DNA from: Altererythrobacter sp.
GTDB lineage: Bacteria; Pseudomonadota; Alphaproteobacteria; Sphingomonadales; Sphingomonadaceae
Direction of reading: 5' to 3'
Assembly (NCBI GenBank): GCA_017308255.1
Contig: JAFKFN010000011.1
Span: forward strand, 1 to 64,000
DNA: 64,000 nucleotides
Shown here: positions 35,211 to 42,995 of the stretch, piece after piece
How the letters are laid out: every line of letters starts with the position of its first letter
How positions within the stretch are numbered: the stretch's first letter is position 1
The notes under the pieces: model-generated
What the model was told of the DNA's origin: nothing
Seen by the model: only the letters and a program-made list of their open reading frames with translations
The model's database searches: none
Made by a program: the position numbers and the translations under genes

Positions 35211-36053
35211 ATGGCCCGGAACAACACCATCACCTTCTACGACCTCGCGCTCAGCACCGGCGCGACGATCAGCCCCTTCGTCTGGGCGACCAAATATGCG
35301 TTGAAGCACAAGGGCTTCGATCTGGACGTGGTGCCGGGCGGGTTCACCAAGATTCCCGAACGTACCGGCGGCAAGACCGAGCGGCTTCCGGCCATCGTGG
35401 ACGACGGCAAGTGGGTGCTCGATAGCTGGGGCATCGTCGAATATCTCGATGAGACTTATCCCGATCGGCCCATGCTGATCCCGCACCCCAGCGTGGCCGC
35501 GGTGACCCGCGCGCTGGACGCGTGGTTCTGGGGCGCGGCCACGGGGCCGTGGATGCGCTGCTTCTGCGTCAATTATCGCGATCTCTCGAACCCGGAGGAT
35601 CACGAATACATCACCTATTCGCGCGAGAAGATGCTGGGCAAGACGCTGGAGGAGATGCAGGCCGGCTGGGAAGACCGCCTACCCGGCATCTCCGCCGCGC
35701 TGGAGCCGCTGCGCATCGCGCTGCGCGAGGTGGACTATCTCGGCGGCGATGCGCCGAACTATGCCGATTATCGCATCCTCGGCTCGATCCTGTTTACCGC
35801 GTCGGTGTGCAAGACCTCGCCGGTGCTGGCGGACGACGATCCGCTGCGCCCGTGGATCGACAACCTGCTCGACATGTTCGGCGGGCTCGGCCGCCATCCG
35901 GGCCTGTTCCCGCTGTTCGGCCTGAAGCAGCGGGAAGGCGATCCGCCGCTGTTCATGCCGGCCGGCATGGGCGGCATCCACAAGCGCAATACGGGGGTGG
36001 AATCGACGCGGGCGGAAACCCGGCGGATCACGGAAGGCATGGCCAAGAACTGA
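35211..36053 (+). CDS. LigE/LigP-like glutathione S-transferase (beta-etherase homologue)
   Basis: A 280-residue protein very close in pattern to LigE of Sphingobium SYK-6, a glutathione-dependent enzyme that cuts the beta-aryl ether bond of lignin model compounds. Shared features, from memory of LigE, are MARNNTITFYDL, TISPFVWATKYALKHKGFD, VVPGGFTKIPERTGG, ERLPAIVDDGKWVLDSW and AEYLDE-like VEYLDETYPDRPML. The LFGLKQREGDPPLF near the C terminus also matches. ATG 35211 is chosen; a TTG 18 bases upstream is in frame. Its stop overlaps the next start (TGATG), so it is cotranscribed with two glycerate-type genes. The true substrate is not proven. Confidence 0.85.
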   Translation: MARNNTITFYDLALSTGATISPFVWATKYALKHKGFDLDVVPGGFTKIPERTGGKTERLPAIVDDGKWVLDSWGIVEYLDETYPDRPMLIPHPSVAAVTRALDAWFWGAATGPWMRCFCVNYRDLSNPEDHEYITYSREKMLGKTLEEMQAGWEDRLPGISAALEPLRIALREVDYLGGDAPNYADYRILGSILFTASVCKTSPVLADDDPLRPWIDNLLDMFGGLGRHPGLFPLFGLKQREGDPPLFMPAGMGGIHKRNTGVESTRAETRRITEGMAKN

Positions 36054-37012
36054 TGCGCGTCCTCGTCACGCGGCGCTGGCCGGCCCAAGTCGAACAGGTG
36101 TTGCAAGATCGCTTCGACACCGTGCTGAACGCCAGCGACGAGCCACTTACGGCCGCCGAACTGGCACGGGCGATGGACGAATTCGACGTGCTGTGCCCGA
36201 CCGTTTCGGACCGGATCGACGCAGCCGCGATGAACGGCGGCAACAGCGTGCGGCTGATCGCCAATTACGGCGTCGGCTTCGATCATATCGACTTGGCGAC
36301 GGCCAAGGCCAAGGGCATCGCCGTGACCAATACCCCCGGCGTGCTGACCGACGCCACGGCGGACATCGCCATGACCCTGCTGCTGATGGCCGCGCGCCGC
36401 GCCGGCGAGGGGGAGCGGGAACTGCGCGAGGGACGCTGGACCGGCTGGCGGCCGACTCACCTGGTCGGCAGCGGGGTCGAGGGCAAGGTGCTCGGCCTGG
36501 TGGGCATGGGCCGCATCGCCATGGCGACGGCGCGGCGGGCCAGGCACGGCTTCGGGATGCGGATCGCCTATTACGGCCGGCATCCGTGCGATCCGGCCGT
36601 GGCGGCGGAGCTGGAGGCGGAATTCTTCCCCGAGTTGCACGAACTACTAGGCGCATCGGACTTCGTCTCGCTGCATGTGCCGGGCGGCGCCGAGACGGGG
36701 AACCTGATCGACGCGGCGGCGATCGCGGCGATGAAGCCGGGCAGCTATCTGATCAATACCGCGCGCGGCGGAGTGCTCGATCACGAAGCGCTGGCGGATG
36801 CGCTGGATCGCGGGCACCTGGCGGGCGCCGGGCTCGACGTCTATCCGCACGAGCCGGACGTGCCGGAAGCGCTGCTGGGATTGGAGAATGTCGTGCTGCT
36901 GCCGCATCTGGGCAGCGCCACGGCCGAAACGCGCATCGCCATGGGGATGAAGGCGCTGGCCAATATCGAAGCCTTCGCCAGGGGCGAGCCCCTGCCCGAC
37001 CGGGTGGCATGA
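36053..37012 (+). CDS. D-2-hydroxyacid dehydrogenase (glyoxylate/hydroxypyruvate reductase type)
   Basis: A 319-residue NAD(P)-dependent dehydrogenase. VIANYGVGFDHIDL, EGKVLGLVGMGRIAMATARRAR (Rossmann GxGxxA) and YLINTARGGVLDHEAL with the catalytic Arg are seen. DVYPHEPDVPEALL gives the Glu, and VLLPHLGSATAETR gives the catalytic His. It would interconvert glyoxylate/glycolate or hydroxypyruvate/glycerate. A glycerate kinase-like gene overlaps its end by 4 bases, which favours glycerate metabolism. Second gene of the LigE-like operon. Confidence 0.9.
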   Translation: MRVLVTRRWPAQVEQVLQDRFDTVLNASDEPLTAAELARAMDEFDVLCPTVSDRIDAAAMNGGNSVRLIANYGVGFDHIDLATAKAKGIAVTNTPGVLTDATADIAMTLLLMAARRAGEGERELREGRWTGWRPTHLVGSGVEGKVLGLVGMGRIAMATARRARHGFGMRIAYYGRHPCDPAVAAELEAEFFPELHELLGASDFVSLHVPGGAETGNLIDAAAIAAMKPGSYLINTARGGVLDHEALADALDRGHLAGAGLDVYPHEPDVPEALLGLENVVLLPHLGSATAETRIAMGMKALANIEAFARGEPLPDRVA

Positions 37013-37845
37013 ACGCGATCGACGCGCTGATCGAGACCGAGGCGCTGCCGCGCGATTATGCCGCCGTGGTCGAACTGGCCTGGCAACCCCTGGCGGACCG
37101 CATCGCCAGCGAGGGGAAGCGCCCGCTGGTGGTCGGCATCAATGGAGCGCAAGGCAGTGGCAAGACGACGCTGTGTCGCTTCCTGGAGGAGCTGCTTTAC
37201 CAGCGGCGCCTGCGCACCGTCACCCTGTCGCTGGACGACCTCTATCTGACGAAGGCCGAGCGGCTGACGCTGGCGCAGGACGAGCATCGGCTGTTCGCCG
37301 TGCGAGGGGTGCCGGGCACGCACGACGTGGCGCTGGGGGAAGCGATCCTGGACGCACTGCGGGCTGGCCGCACGACGACCCTCCCCCGCTTCGACAAGGC
37401 GGCCGACGATCGCGCGGCGGAGGGGAAGATCGCCGAAGGCCCGGTGGATGTGATCCTGTTCGAAGGCTGGTGCGTGGGCGCGGTGCCGCAGCCGGCCGCC
37501 GCCCTGCGCGATCCGATCAATCGGCTGGAAGCGGATGAGGACCCGGACGGAAGCTGGCGGCGCGAGGTCAACCGCCGGCTGGCGACCGACTATGCCGAGC
37601 TGTTCGCGCGGATCGATCTTCTGGTGATGCTGAAGGTGGAGAGCTTCGAGGCGGTGCGCGCCAATCGGCGCTTGCAGGAGCAGAAGCTGGCCGCCCGCGA
37701 TCCGGACGGCGCGGCGCTGATGGACGACACCGCGCTCGATCGCTTTCTGATGCACTATGAGCGGCTGACACGGTGGATGCTGCAGGAAATGCCGACGCGG
37801 GCCGACGTGCTGATCCCGATCGGCCCGGACCAGCGGCCCGCCTGA
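37009..37845 (+). CDS. Glycerate kinase-like P-loop kinase
   Basis: A 278-residue kinase with Walker A VVGINGAQGSGKTTLCRFLE (about residues 41-60), SLDDLYLTKAERLTLA after it, and FEGWCVGAVPQ. This is the plant/cyanobacterial-type D-glycerate 3-kinase (GLYK) pattern, related to phosphoribulokinase and uridine kinase. It would feed glycerate to 3-phosphoglycerate. Coupled to the upstream hydroxyacid dehydrogenase (ATGA). No terminator with a T tract is seen after it. Confidence in the substrate is moderate. Confidence 0.82.
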   Translation: MNAIDALIETEALPRDYAAVVELAWQPLADRIASEGKRPLVVGINGAQGSGKTTLCRFLEELLYQRRLRTVTLSLDDLYLTKAERLTLAQDEHRLFAVRGVPGTHDVALGEAILDALRAGRTTTLPRFDKAADDRAAEGKIAEGPVDVILFEGWCVGAVPQPAAALRDPINRLEADEDPDGSWRREVNRRLATDYAELFARIDLLVMLKVESFEAVRANRRLQEQKLAARDPDGAALMDDTALDRFLMHYERLTRWMLQEMPTRADVLIPIGPDQRPA

Positions 37846-37885
37846 CACCGTGTCACGGCACGGATGTTCCGCAGCGGGGGAATTA

Positions 37886-37908
37886 AATAGTTTACTCAAT
37901 AAACTATT
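37886..37908. promoter_or_regulatory. Perfect 9-bp inverted repeat upstream of the first PQQ gene
   Basis: aatagttta, 5 bases, taaactatt: a 23-base AT-rich operator-like site in GC-rich DNA. It lies 38 bases before the ATG of the PQQ dehydrogenase gene at 37947. The shape fits MarR- or TetR-type regulators. No regulator gene lies next to it, so the protein that reads it is unknown. Confidence 0.6.
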
Positions 37909-37946
37909 AGTGTAGCGTCACGCGAAACGGGTTTGGAGGGATTCTG

Positions 37947-39911
37947 ATGCGCAAACGCAGACTGCTTGCCGTGATGCTGGGCGCTGCCGCCCTGATGCCG
38001 GCCGCCCAGGCGCAGACCGGGGCCGGATCGAGCGCCGATCGGCCGGCGGCGGGGGATTGGCCGCGCTATGCGCGCGATTACGAAGGCACGCGCTTTTCGC
38101 CGCTCGACCAGATCAACACGCGAAACGTGGACAAGCTGGACACCGCCTGGAGCTTCCGCCTGCGGCCGGAAGGCGGCGCGGCCCTGCTGGGCGGCACGGT
38201 GCCGATCGTGGTCGACGGGACGATGTACCTTCCGCTGGGCAACGCCGTGGTCGCGCTCGATCCGACCAATGGCAAGGAGATCTGGCGCCATCCGATCACC
38301 GGCGGAATGGCGCGCCGCGCGGTGAGCTACTGGCCCGGAGACGGCGCGATCAAGCCGCGCATCTTCTATTCGACGGGAAGCTCGATCGTCGCGCTCAATC
38401 CCGCGAATGGCCAGCTCGATACCAGCTTCGGCCAGGGCGGATCGATCAAGATCGACGGCACGCCTTATTCCTATCCGCCGTCGATCTATCACAACGTCAT
38501 GGTGATCGGCGCCAATACGGCCGAGATGCCTTACGGCGAATCCGGCGACAGCCGCGCCTATGACGCGCGCACCGGCAAGAAGCTGTGGCAGTTCCACACC
38601 GTGCCCCAGCCCGGCGAGGTAGGCCACGAAACCTGGCTGGACGAAGGCTGGAAGGGCCGTTCGGGCAACAACATGTGGATCTGGTACACCACCGCCGATC
38701 CGAAGACCGACACCATCTACATGACCATCGGCGGCCCTTCGCCGAACTATTACGGCGGCGACCGGCCGGGGGCGAACCTGTTCGGCAACTCGATCGTCGC
38801 GGTGGATGCCGCGACGGGCAAGTACAAGTGGCACTTCCAGACCATTCACCACGACTTGTGGGACTGGGACCTGCCCGCCCCGCCCGTGCTGTTCGACGTG
38901 CACAAGGACGGCAAGACGATCCCCGCCCTGGCCGAAGTGGGCAAGCCGGGCCTGATGTACATCCTCAACCGCGAAACGGGCGAGCCGATCCACGGCGTGG
39001 AGGAGCGGCCGGTGGCGGCGGCGGACGTGCCGGGCGAATGGTACAGCCCGACGCAGCCGTTCCCGGTGAAGCCGGAGCAGCTCAATCGCGGCTGGTGGAC
39101 GCCCGACGACATCGTAACGGCCGAGGACACCACGCCAGAGCATGTCGCGGCGTGCCATGCCCTGCTGGATTCCTATGGCGGCACATTCTTCAACCAGGGC
39201 TCGTTCACCCCGTTCTTCCTGCACAAGCCCGGCGATCCGCCGAAAGCCTCGATCAACATGCCGCACAACGGCGGCGTGGTCTGGGGCGGCGCCACGGCGG
39301 ACCCGAACAAGGGCATCGTCTATGTCAACACCAGCGAAGGCGGCAGCATCGGCTGGATCGAGAAGCGCGATCCCAAGGGCGACTATGGCCGCGGCACGGC
39401 GGATTCAGACCAGCTCTATGACCGGGGCAGCCTGATCGGCCCCGGCGCCTATTCGGGCTTCAATGCCAGCTTCAAGACGGCCGACGGCAAGACGCTCAAC
39501 CTGCCCTGCATCCGCCCGCCGTGGGGCCGGCTGCTGGCGGTGGACGCCAATACCGGCGACATCCTGTGGGCCAGCCGCCTGGGCATTACCGAGGGGCTGC
39601 CCGAAGCCAAGCAGGATACCGGGGCCAACAACAGTTCGGGCGGGCCGATCTCCACGGCCGGCGGGCTGGTGTTCATCGGCGCCACCAGTGATCGCTATTT
39701 CCGGGCGTTCGATTCCGCCACTGGCAAGGTGCTGTGGGAAAAGCAGCTGGATTATCCGGCGCTCACGGTTCCGATCACTTATCGCGGCAAGGACGGGCGG
39801 CAATATGTGGCCGTGCTTGCCTCCGGCTCCAGCCTTGCGCCGTCCAGCCGGACGGAAGAAGGTCGGCCGGCCAACAACGAATCGCTGATCGCTTTCGCGC
39901 TGCCTAACTAG
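37947..39911 (+). CDS. Periplasmic PQQ-dependent dehydrogenase I
   Basis: A 654-residue secreted quinoprotein (signal MRKRRLLAVMLGAAALMPAAQAQ). The mature protein is an eight-blade propeller with repeated Trp-docking motifs such as VVALDPTNGKEIW and AVDAATGKYKW. FQTIHHDLWDWDLPAPPVL matches the HHDxWDxD segment that holds the catalytic Asp in membrane glucose and quinate dehydrogenases. No cytochrome c motif is present, so electrons must leave to a separate acceptor. It is close to the protein at 54878. Operon with the VOC protein gene; the inverted repeat at 37886 probably regulates it. Substrate unknown. Confidence 0.9.
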   Translation: MRKRRLLAVMLGAAALMPAAQAQTGAGSSADRPAAGDWPRYARDYEGTRFSPLDQINTRNVDKLDTAWSFRLRPEGGAALLGGTVPIVVDGTMYLPLGNAVVALDPTNGKEIWRHPITGGMARRAVSYWPGDGAIKPRIFYSTGSSIVALNPANGQLDTSFGQGGSIKIDGTPYSYPPSIYHNVMVIGANTAEMPYGESGDSRAYDARTGKKLWQFHTVPQPGEVGHETWLDEGWKGRSGNNMWIWYTTADPKTDTIYMTIGGPSPNYYGGDRPGANLFGNSIVAVDAATGKYKWHFQTIHHDLWDWDLPAPPVLFDVHKDGKTIPALAEVGKPGLMYILNRETGEPIHGVEERPVAAADVPGEWYSPTQPFPVKPEQLNRGWWTPDDIVTAEDTTPEHVAACHALLDSYGGTFFNQGSFTPFFLHKPGDPPKASINMPHNGGVVWGGATADPNKGIVYVNTSEGGSIGWIEKRDPKGDYGRGTADSDQLYDRGSLIGPGAYSGFNASFKTADGKTLNLPCIRPPWGRLLAVDANTGDILWASRLGITEGLPEAKQDTGANNSSGGPISTAGGLVFIGATSDRYFRAFDSATGKVLWEKQLDYPALTVPITYRGKDGRQYVAVLASGSSLAPSSRTEEGRPANNESLIAFALPN

Positions 39912-39935
39912 GCGCGAAGGCCGGGAGACATCGAG

Positions 39936-40925
39936 ATGACAAGGCATTTCACACTGCTGTTAGGCGCGGCCACTCTGGCCACGGCGAGTTGCGCCGCGGC
40001 GCAGACCACCGTGACCACGCCCGAAGGCGCGCAGATGAGCGTGGCGTCCGACCTGGCTTACAAGCCGGGCGAACTGACCCAGGCGCAGCTGATGAGTTCC
40101 ACGCGCGATCTCATGGCGATGGACGCGATGAACGTGTTCCGCCGCTTCCCGCGCGACAAGACCGAAGCCATGGTCAAGTTCTATACCGGAGCGCTGGCGC
40201 TGAAATCGCTGAGCCCGATCCAGCTCACATCGTCGCAGCAGATGCTGCTCACCAGCGTGGGCAAGGCACAGATCAAGCTGTCCGCCGGGCAGCAGGGCGA
40301 TCGCAAGTACAACCTGGAAGGCGGCGTGAAGGGCGGCACCGGCATCCGCTATTTCGCACTGTCCTATCCCGACAAGCAGATGGTTCTGGATCGCTTCGCG
40401 GCGGCCGGTTTCCCCGCGCCCAAGTTCCAGGACCAGGGCAACGGCACCCAGGCCGCGCTGGTTACCGATCCGGGCGGGTTTCCGATCCTGATCGTCATCC
40501 GGCCCGGCGCCAAGGACGGTTCCAACGACGGGGTCGGCGTGGGAATCAGCGCGTCAAACCTGGAGAAGAGCCGTGCGTTCTATCGCGAGTTCGTGGGGCT
40601 GGACGAATTGCCGGCGATCAAGGACCCGCTGCTGGGCCTGACGCTCTATCCCTATCGCAACGGGGAAACGACGCTTTACCTCTATCACGCGGGCGAGAAC
40701 CTGCCGCAGGACAACGGCAGCGCGGGCATCCAGTATGTGGTGACCGATTCGCCGATGGTCGCGGCCAAGGGCGCGGCGCGCCATATCGCCGTGGAAACGC
40801 CGCTGAACAAGCTGACCGGGTTCGATCTCGTCACCGTGTGGCTCAACGATCCGGACGGGGTGACGAATTATTACGCGCAGGTCGGCCCCAACAGCCGCAC
40901 CGCGCAGCAGGCCCGCAACAAGTAG
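39936..40925 (+). CDS. Secreted VOC-fold (glyoxalase-like) protein
   Basis: A 329-residue protein with signal peptide (LLLGAATLATASCAAAQ). It has two VOC-like halves: residues about 55-185 (MVKFYTGALALKSL ... VTDPGGFPILIVIRP) and 195-315 (GVGISASNLEKSRAFYREFVGLDEL ... WLNDPDGVTNYYAQ). VOC enzymes are normally cytoplasmic dioxygenases, isomerases or lyases, so an exported one is unusual. It lies 24 bases after PQQ dehydrogenase I and is probably cotranscribed. The reaction cannot be told from the sequence. Confidence 0.82.
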   Translation: MTRHFTLLLGAATLATASCAAAQTTVTTPEGAQMSVASDLAYKPGELTQAQLMSSTRDLMAMDAMNVFRRFPRDKTEAMVKFYTGALALKSLSPIQLTSSQQMLLTSVGKAQIKLSAGQQGDRKYNLEGGVKGGTGIRYFALSYPDKQMVLDRFAAAGFPAPKFQDQGNGTQAALVTDPGGFPILIVIRPGAKDGSNDGVGVGISASNLEKSRAFYREFVGLDELPAIKDPLLGLTLYPYRNGETTLYLYHAGENLPQDNGSAGIQYVVTDSPMVAAKGAARHIAVETPLNKLTGFDLVTVWLNDPDGVTNYYAQVGPNSRTAQQARNK

Positions 40926-40981
40926 ACAGCGGATACGGCGCGGAGCGGCAGCCTATGGCAGGATCGCCTTAAGCTGAAACG

Positions 40982-41060
40982 CGTCATTGCGAGCGTAGCG
41001 AAGCGAGCCAGAGCGGTGGCCTAATACGCCCTGGATTGCTTCGCTACGCTCGCAATGACG
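40982..41060. repeat. REP-like palindrome, family A, second copy
   Basis: Arms 40982-41011 and 41031-41060 are inverted copies with two mismatches around a 19-base spacer. The right arm is identical to that at 30111-30140. It sits between the VOC gene and the convergent cytochrome c gene. The rest of this 230-base gap holds only the hairpin at 41111. Confidence 0.88.
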
Positions 41061-41110
41061 ATTCAGGGATGGGGAAGCATGCTCTATTGAGCGCCCTGCG
41101 GCGCCGGCAT

Positions 41111-41134
41111 CCTCCCGGGGCAAGCCCCGGGAGG
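41111..41134. terminator. GC-rich hairpin between convergent genes
   Basis: A perfect 10-bp stem (cctcccgggg / ccccgggagg) with loop caag, about 20 bases beyond the stop of the minus-strand cytochrome c gene. There is no T tract on either side, so intrinsic termination is doubtful; it could act with Rho or be repeat-derived. Confidence 0.35.
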
Positions 41135-41155
41135 GTCGGAGCCTATTTCCTGGGC

Positions 41156-41518
41156 CTATTTCTTGGCCTGCACGATGTAACGCGCCAGCAGGTCGATATC
41201 CTCGGGCGCGAGCCAGCCGAAGCTGGGCATGGGGCCGGAACCGTTGGTGATCCGGTCGACCACGAAATCATGCGTGAGATTGGCGTCGCCATCGAGCGGC
41301 GGGCCGATGGAGCCCTGCGCATCGGCATCGGCCAGCGCGTGGCACTGGGTGCACGAATTGTCGGTGAAGAGCTGGCGGCCCTTGGCCATCTGTTCCTCGG
41401 TCAGCGGAGCGTCGGCATTTTCCGCCGCCGCCCAGGCGCCCGCCAGCGGAATGGCCGCGATCGCCAATGCCAGCGCGCTGAAGCTCAGCTTACCCGAATG
41501 CCTTGAAACTCGTCCCAT
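41156..41518 (-). CDS. Small secreted cytochrome c
   Basis: A 120-residue class I cytochrome c with signal peptide (LSFSALALAIAAIPLAGAWA). Heme motif CTQCH is at residues 56-60. The likely sixth-ligand Met is in NGSGPMPSFGW, and the C-terminal helix is EDIDLLARYIVQAKK. It resembles the short electron carriers that take electrons from PQQ dehydrogenases. It lies on the opposite strand but within the PQQ cluster, so it may be the shared acceptor. ATG 41518 follows GGAAAGG. Confidence 0.9.
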   Translation of the reverse strand: MGRVSRHSGKLSFSALALAIAAIPLAGAWAAAENADAPLTEEQMAKGRQLFTDNSCTQCHALADADAQGSIGPPLDGDANLTHDFVVDRITNGSGPMPSFGWLAPEDIDLLARYIVQAKK

Positions 41519-41779
41519 GCAAGTGCCTTTCCAAATTCTCCCGGGGGCGCTCCGCGAATTCCGGACACCCGTCAACCCCCGAATAGCCAACTGGCCTGTA
41601 CCGCAGATTTACATGGGCTTCAAATTCCGGACATTGTCAATTTGAAGTTGCCATCGGCGCCCTCCGCAAAACACTGGTGCCACGCGGTGTAACCGATGTA
41701 ACGAGCGTGGTTACGGTTATTAACTGGCCATCGAGCGCCGGCGCCGGGTAGAAGGCGCAGGGTGCGCAAGGGAGGAAAA
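41519..41779. promoter_or_regulatory. Divergent control region with CGGTGTAAC motif
   Basis: A 261-base gap between the cytochrome c gene (minus) and the cytochrome c'-like gene (plus). CGGTGTAAC is at 41685-41693 and TGTAAC again at 41697-41702, 9 bases on, followed by GGTTACGGTTA, which partly mirrors it. CCGGACATTGTCAAT lies near 41626 and recurs in similar form (CCGGATTTTGTCAAT) near 43732 before the next PQQ gene. No gene is visible here. The role is inferred from recurrence. Confidence 0.45.
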
Positions 41780-42268
41780 ATGGCGAAATTCCGGACATTT
41801 GCCGTGTGCTTCACCAGCGCGATCCTGCTGGCCGGCTGCAACCAGGCGGCGCAGCCGGACAAGACGGTACAGCAGTTCATGGCGCAGGATGTCCAGCCGA
41901 CGGCGGATATCTATTGGAAATCCGTCCAGTATATCAACGAGGAAGGGGGCCAGCGGGACATCCAGCCGCAGACCGACGCGGAATGGCAGGCAGTGCAGGA
42001 TGCCGCCAGGCAACTGGCCGCCTATGCCGAACTGCTGAAGACCCCCGGCTATGCCGAAGGGCGCGGCAGCGACTGGATCCAGTTCGCGGATTCGCTGGCC
42101 GAAGTGAGCAAGCAGGCGGAACAGGCCGCGGCCGAGAAGAACCCCGAGAAAGTGTTCGACGTGGGCGGCACCGTCTACAGCGTGTGCAGCGCCTGCCACA
42201 TGATCTATCCGACCACGAGCGGGCCGGAGGCGGAAGAAGCCGCGGCCAGCCTGGCCGCCGACGAATAG
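41780..42268 (+). CDS. Cytochrome c'-like lipoprotein
   Basis: A 162-residue lipoprotein: lipobox ILLAGC, with Cys20 the lipidation site. The body is helical, and the single heme motif CSACH (residues 136-140) lies close to the C terminus, as in class II (c'-type) cytochromes. Such proteins are usually four-helix bundles carrying electrons or binding gases. ATG 41780 is chosen because it begins the signal peptide; an upstream alternative adds six residues. A HupE/UreJ-like gene follows after 7 bases. Confidence 0.82.
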   Translation: MAKFRTFAVCFTSAILLAGCNQAAQPDKTVQQFMAQDVQPTADIYWKSVQYINEEGGQRDIQPQTDAEWQAVQDAARQLAAYAELLKTPGYAEGRGSDWIQFADSLAEVSKQAEQAAAEKNPEKVFDVGGTVYSVCSACHMIYPTTSGPEAEEAAASLAADE

Positions 42269-42275
42269 GGACGCC

Positions 42276-42995
42276 ATGCAGACCGGAACCTTGCCTGGGC
42301 GCGACTATGCGCCATTGCTGCGCACGCTGGCCATGCTCGCAATCGGCGCGCTTCTGGTGACGGGGGCGGAAGTCCTCGCCCACGATCTTTCCGAAGCCAA
42401 TCGCGCCTATGTGCAGAGCATCAATGGCCCGGCGCCGATCCCCTTCCTGTACCTGGGCGCCAAGCACATGGTCACCGGGATCGACCACGTGCTGTTCCTG
42501 GTGGGGGTGGTGTTCTTCCTCTATCGCGTGCGCGACGTGGTGCTCTACGTCTCGCTGTTCACCCTGGGCCATTCGCTGACGCTGCTGGGCGGCGTGCTGC
42601 TGGGCACGGGGCTCAATTCCCACATCGTCGATGCGATCATCGGCTTTTCGGTGATGTACAAGGCGTTCGAGAATATGGGCGGCTTGCGCAAGCTGGGCCT
42701 GGCCATCGACACGCGGCTGGCGGTGCTGGTGTTCGGCCTGTTCCACGGGCTGGGCCTGGCGACCAAGCTGCAGGACCTTTCGCCGTCGAAGGACGGCCTG
42801 CTGGCGAACCTGATCTCGTTCAACATCGGCGTGGAAATCGGCCAGGTCCTGGCGCTCGTGGTCGTCGTGGTGCTGCTCAACCTGTGGCGGACGACGCGCA
42901 GCTTCGCCCGTGGGGCGTTCTACGCCAACGCGCTGCTGCTGCTCGCCGGCCTCGCGCTGACCATCCACCAGATCATGGAATATCTTCAGGCATGA
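42276..42995 (+). CDS. HupE/UreJ-like integral membrane protein
   Basis: A 239-residue protein with about six to seven membrane helices. The segment HMVTGIDHVLFLVGVVFFLYRVRD, FTLGHSLTLLGGV and LFHGLGLATKLQDL are the conserved His-rich parts of the HupE/UreJ family, which in other systems handles nickel. Here the surroundings are PQQ enzymes and cytochromes, with no urease or hydrogenase, so metal supply to a periplasmic enzyme is only a guess. It overlaps the next gene by 4 bases. Confidence 0.85.
   Translation: MQTGTLPGRDYAPLLRTLAMLAIGALLVTGAEVLAHDLSEANRAYVQSINGPAPIPFLYLGAKHMVTGIDHVLFLVGVVFFLYRVRDVVLYVSLFTLGHSLTLLGGVLLGTGLNSHIVDAIIGFSVMYKAFENMGGLRKLGLAIDTRLAVLVFGLFHGLGLATKLQDLSPSKDGLLANLISFNIGVEIGQVLALVVVVVLLNLWRTTRSFARGAFYANALLLLAGLALTIHQIMEYLQA

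Noticed and set aside
41626-41645. A TTGACA -35 box on the minus strand for the cytochrome c gene
   Set aside because: The hexamer is there, but no acceptable -10 hexamer lies at 16-18 bases; the nearest AT-rich candidate is about 21 bases away.
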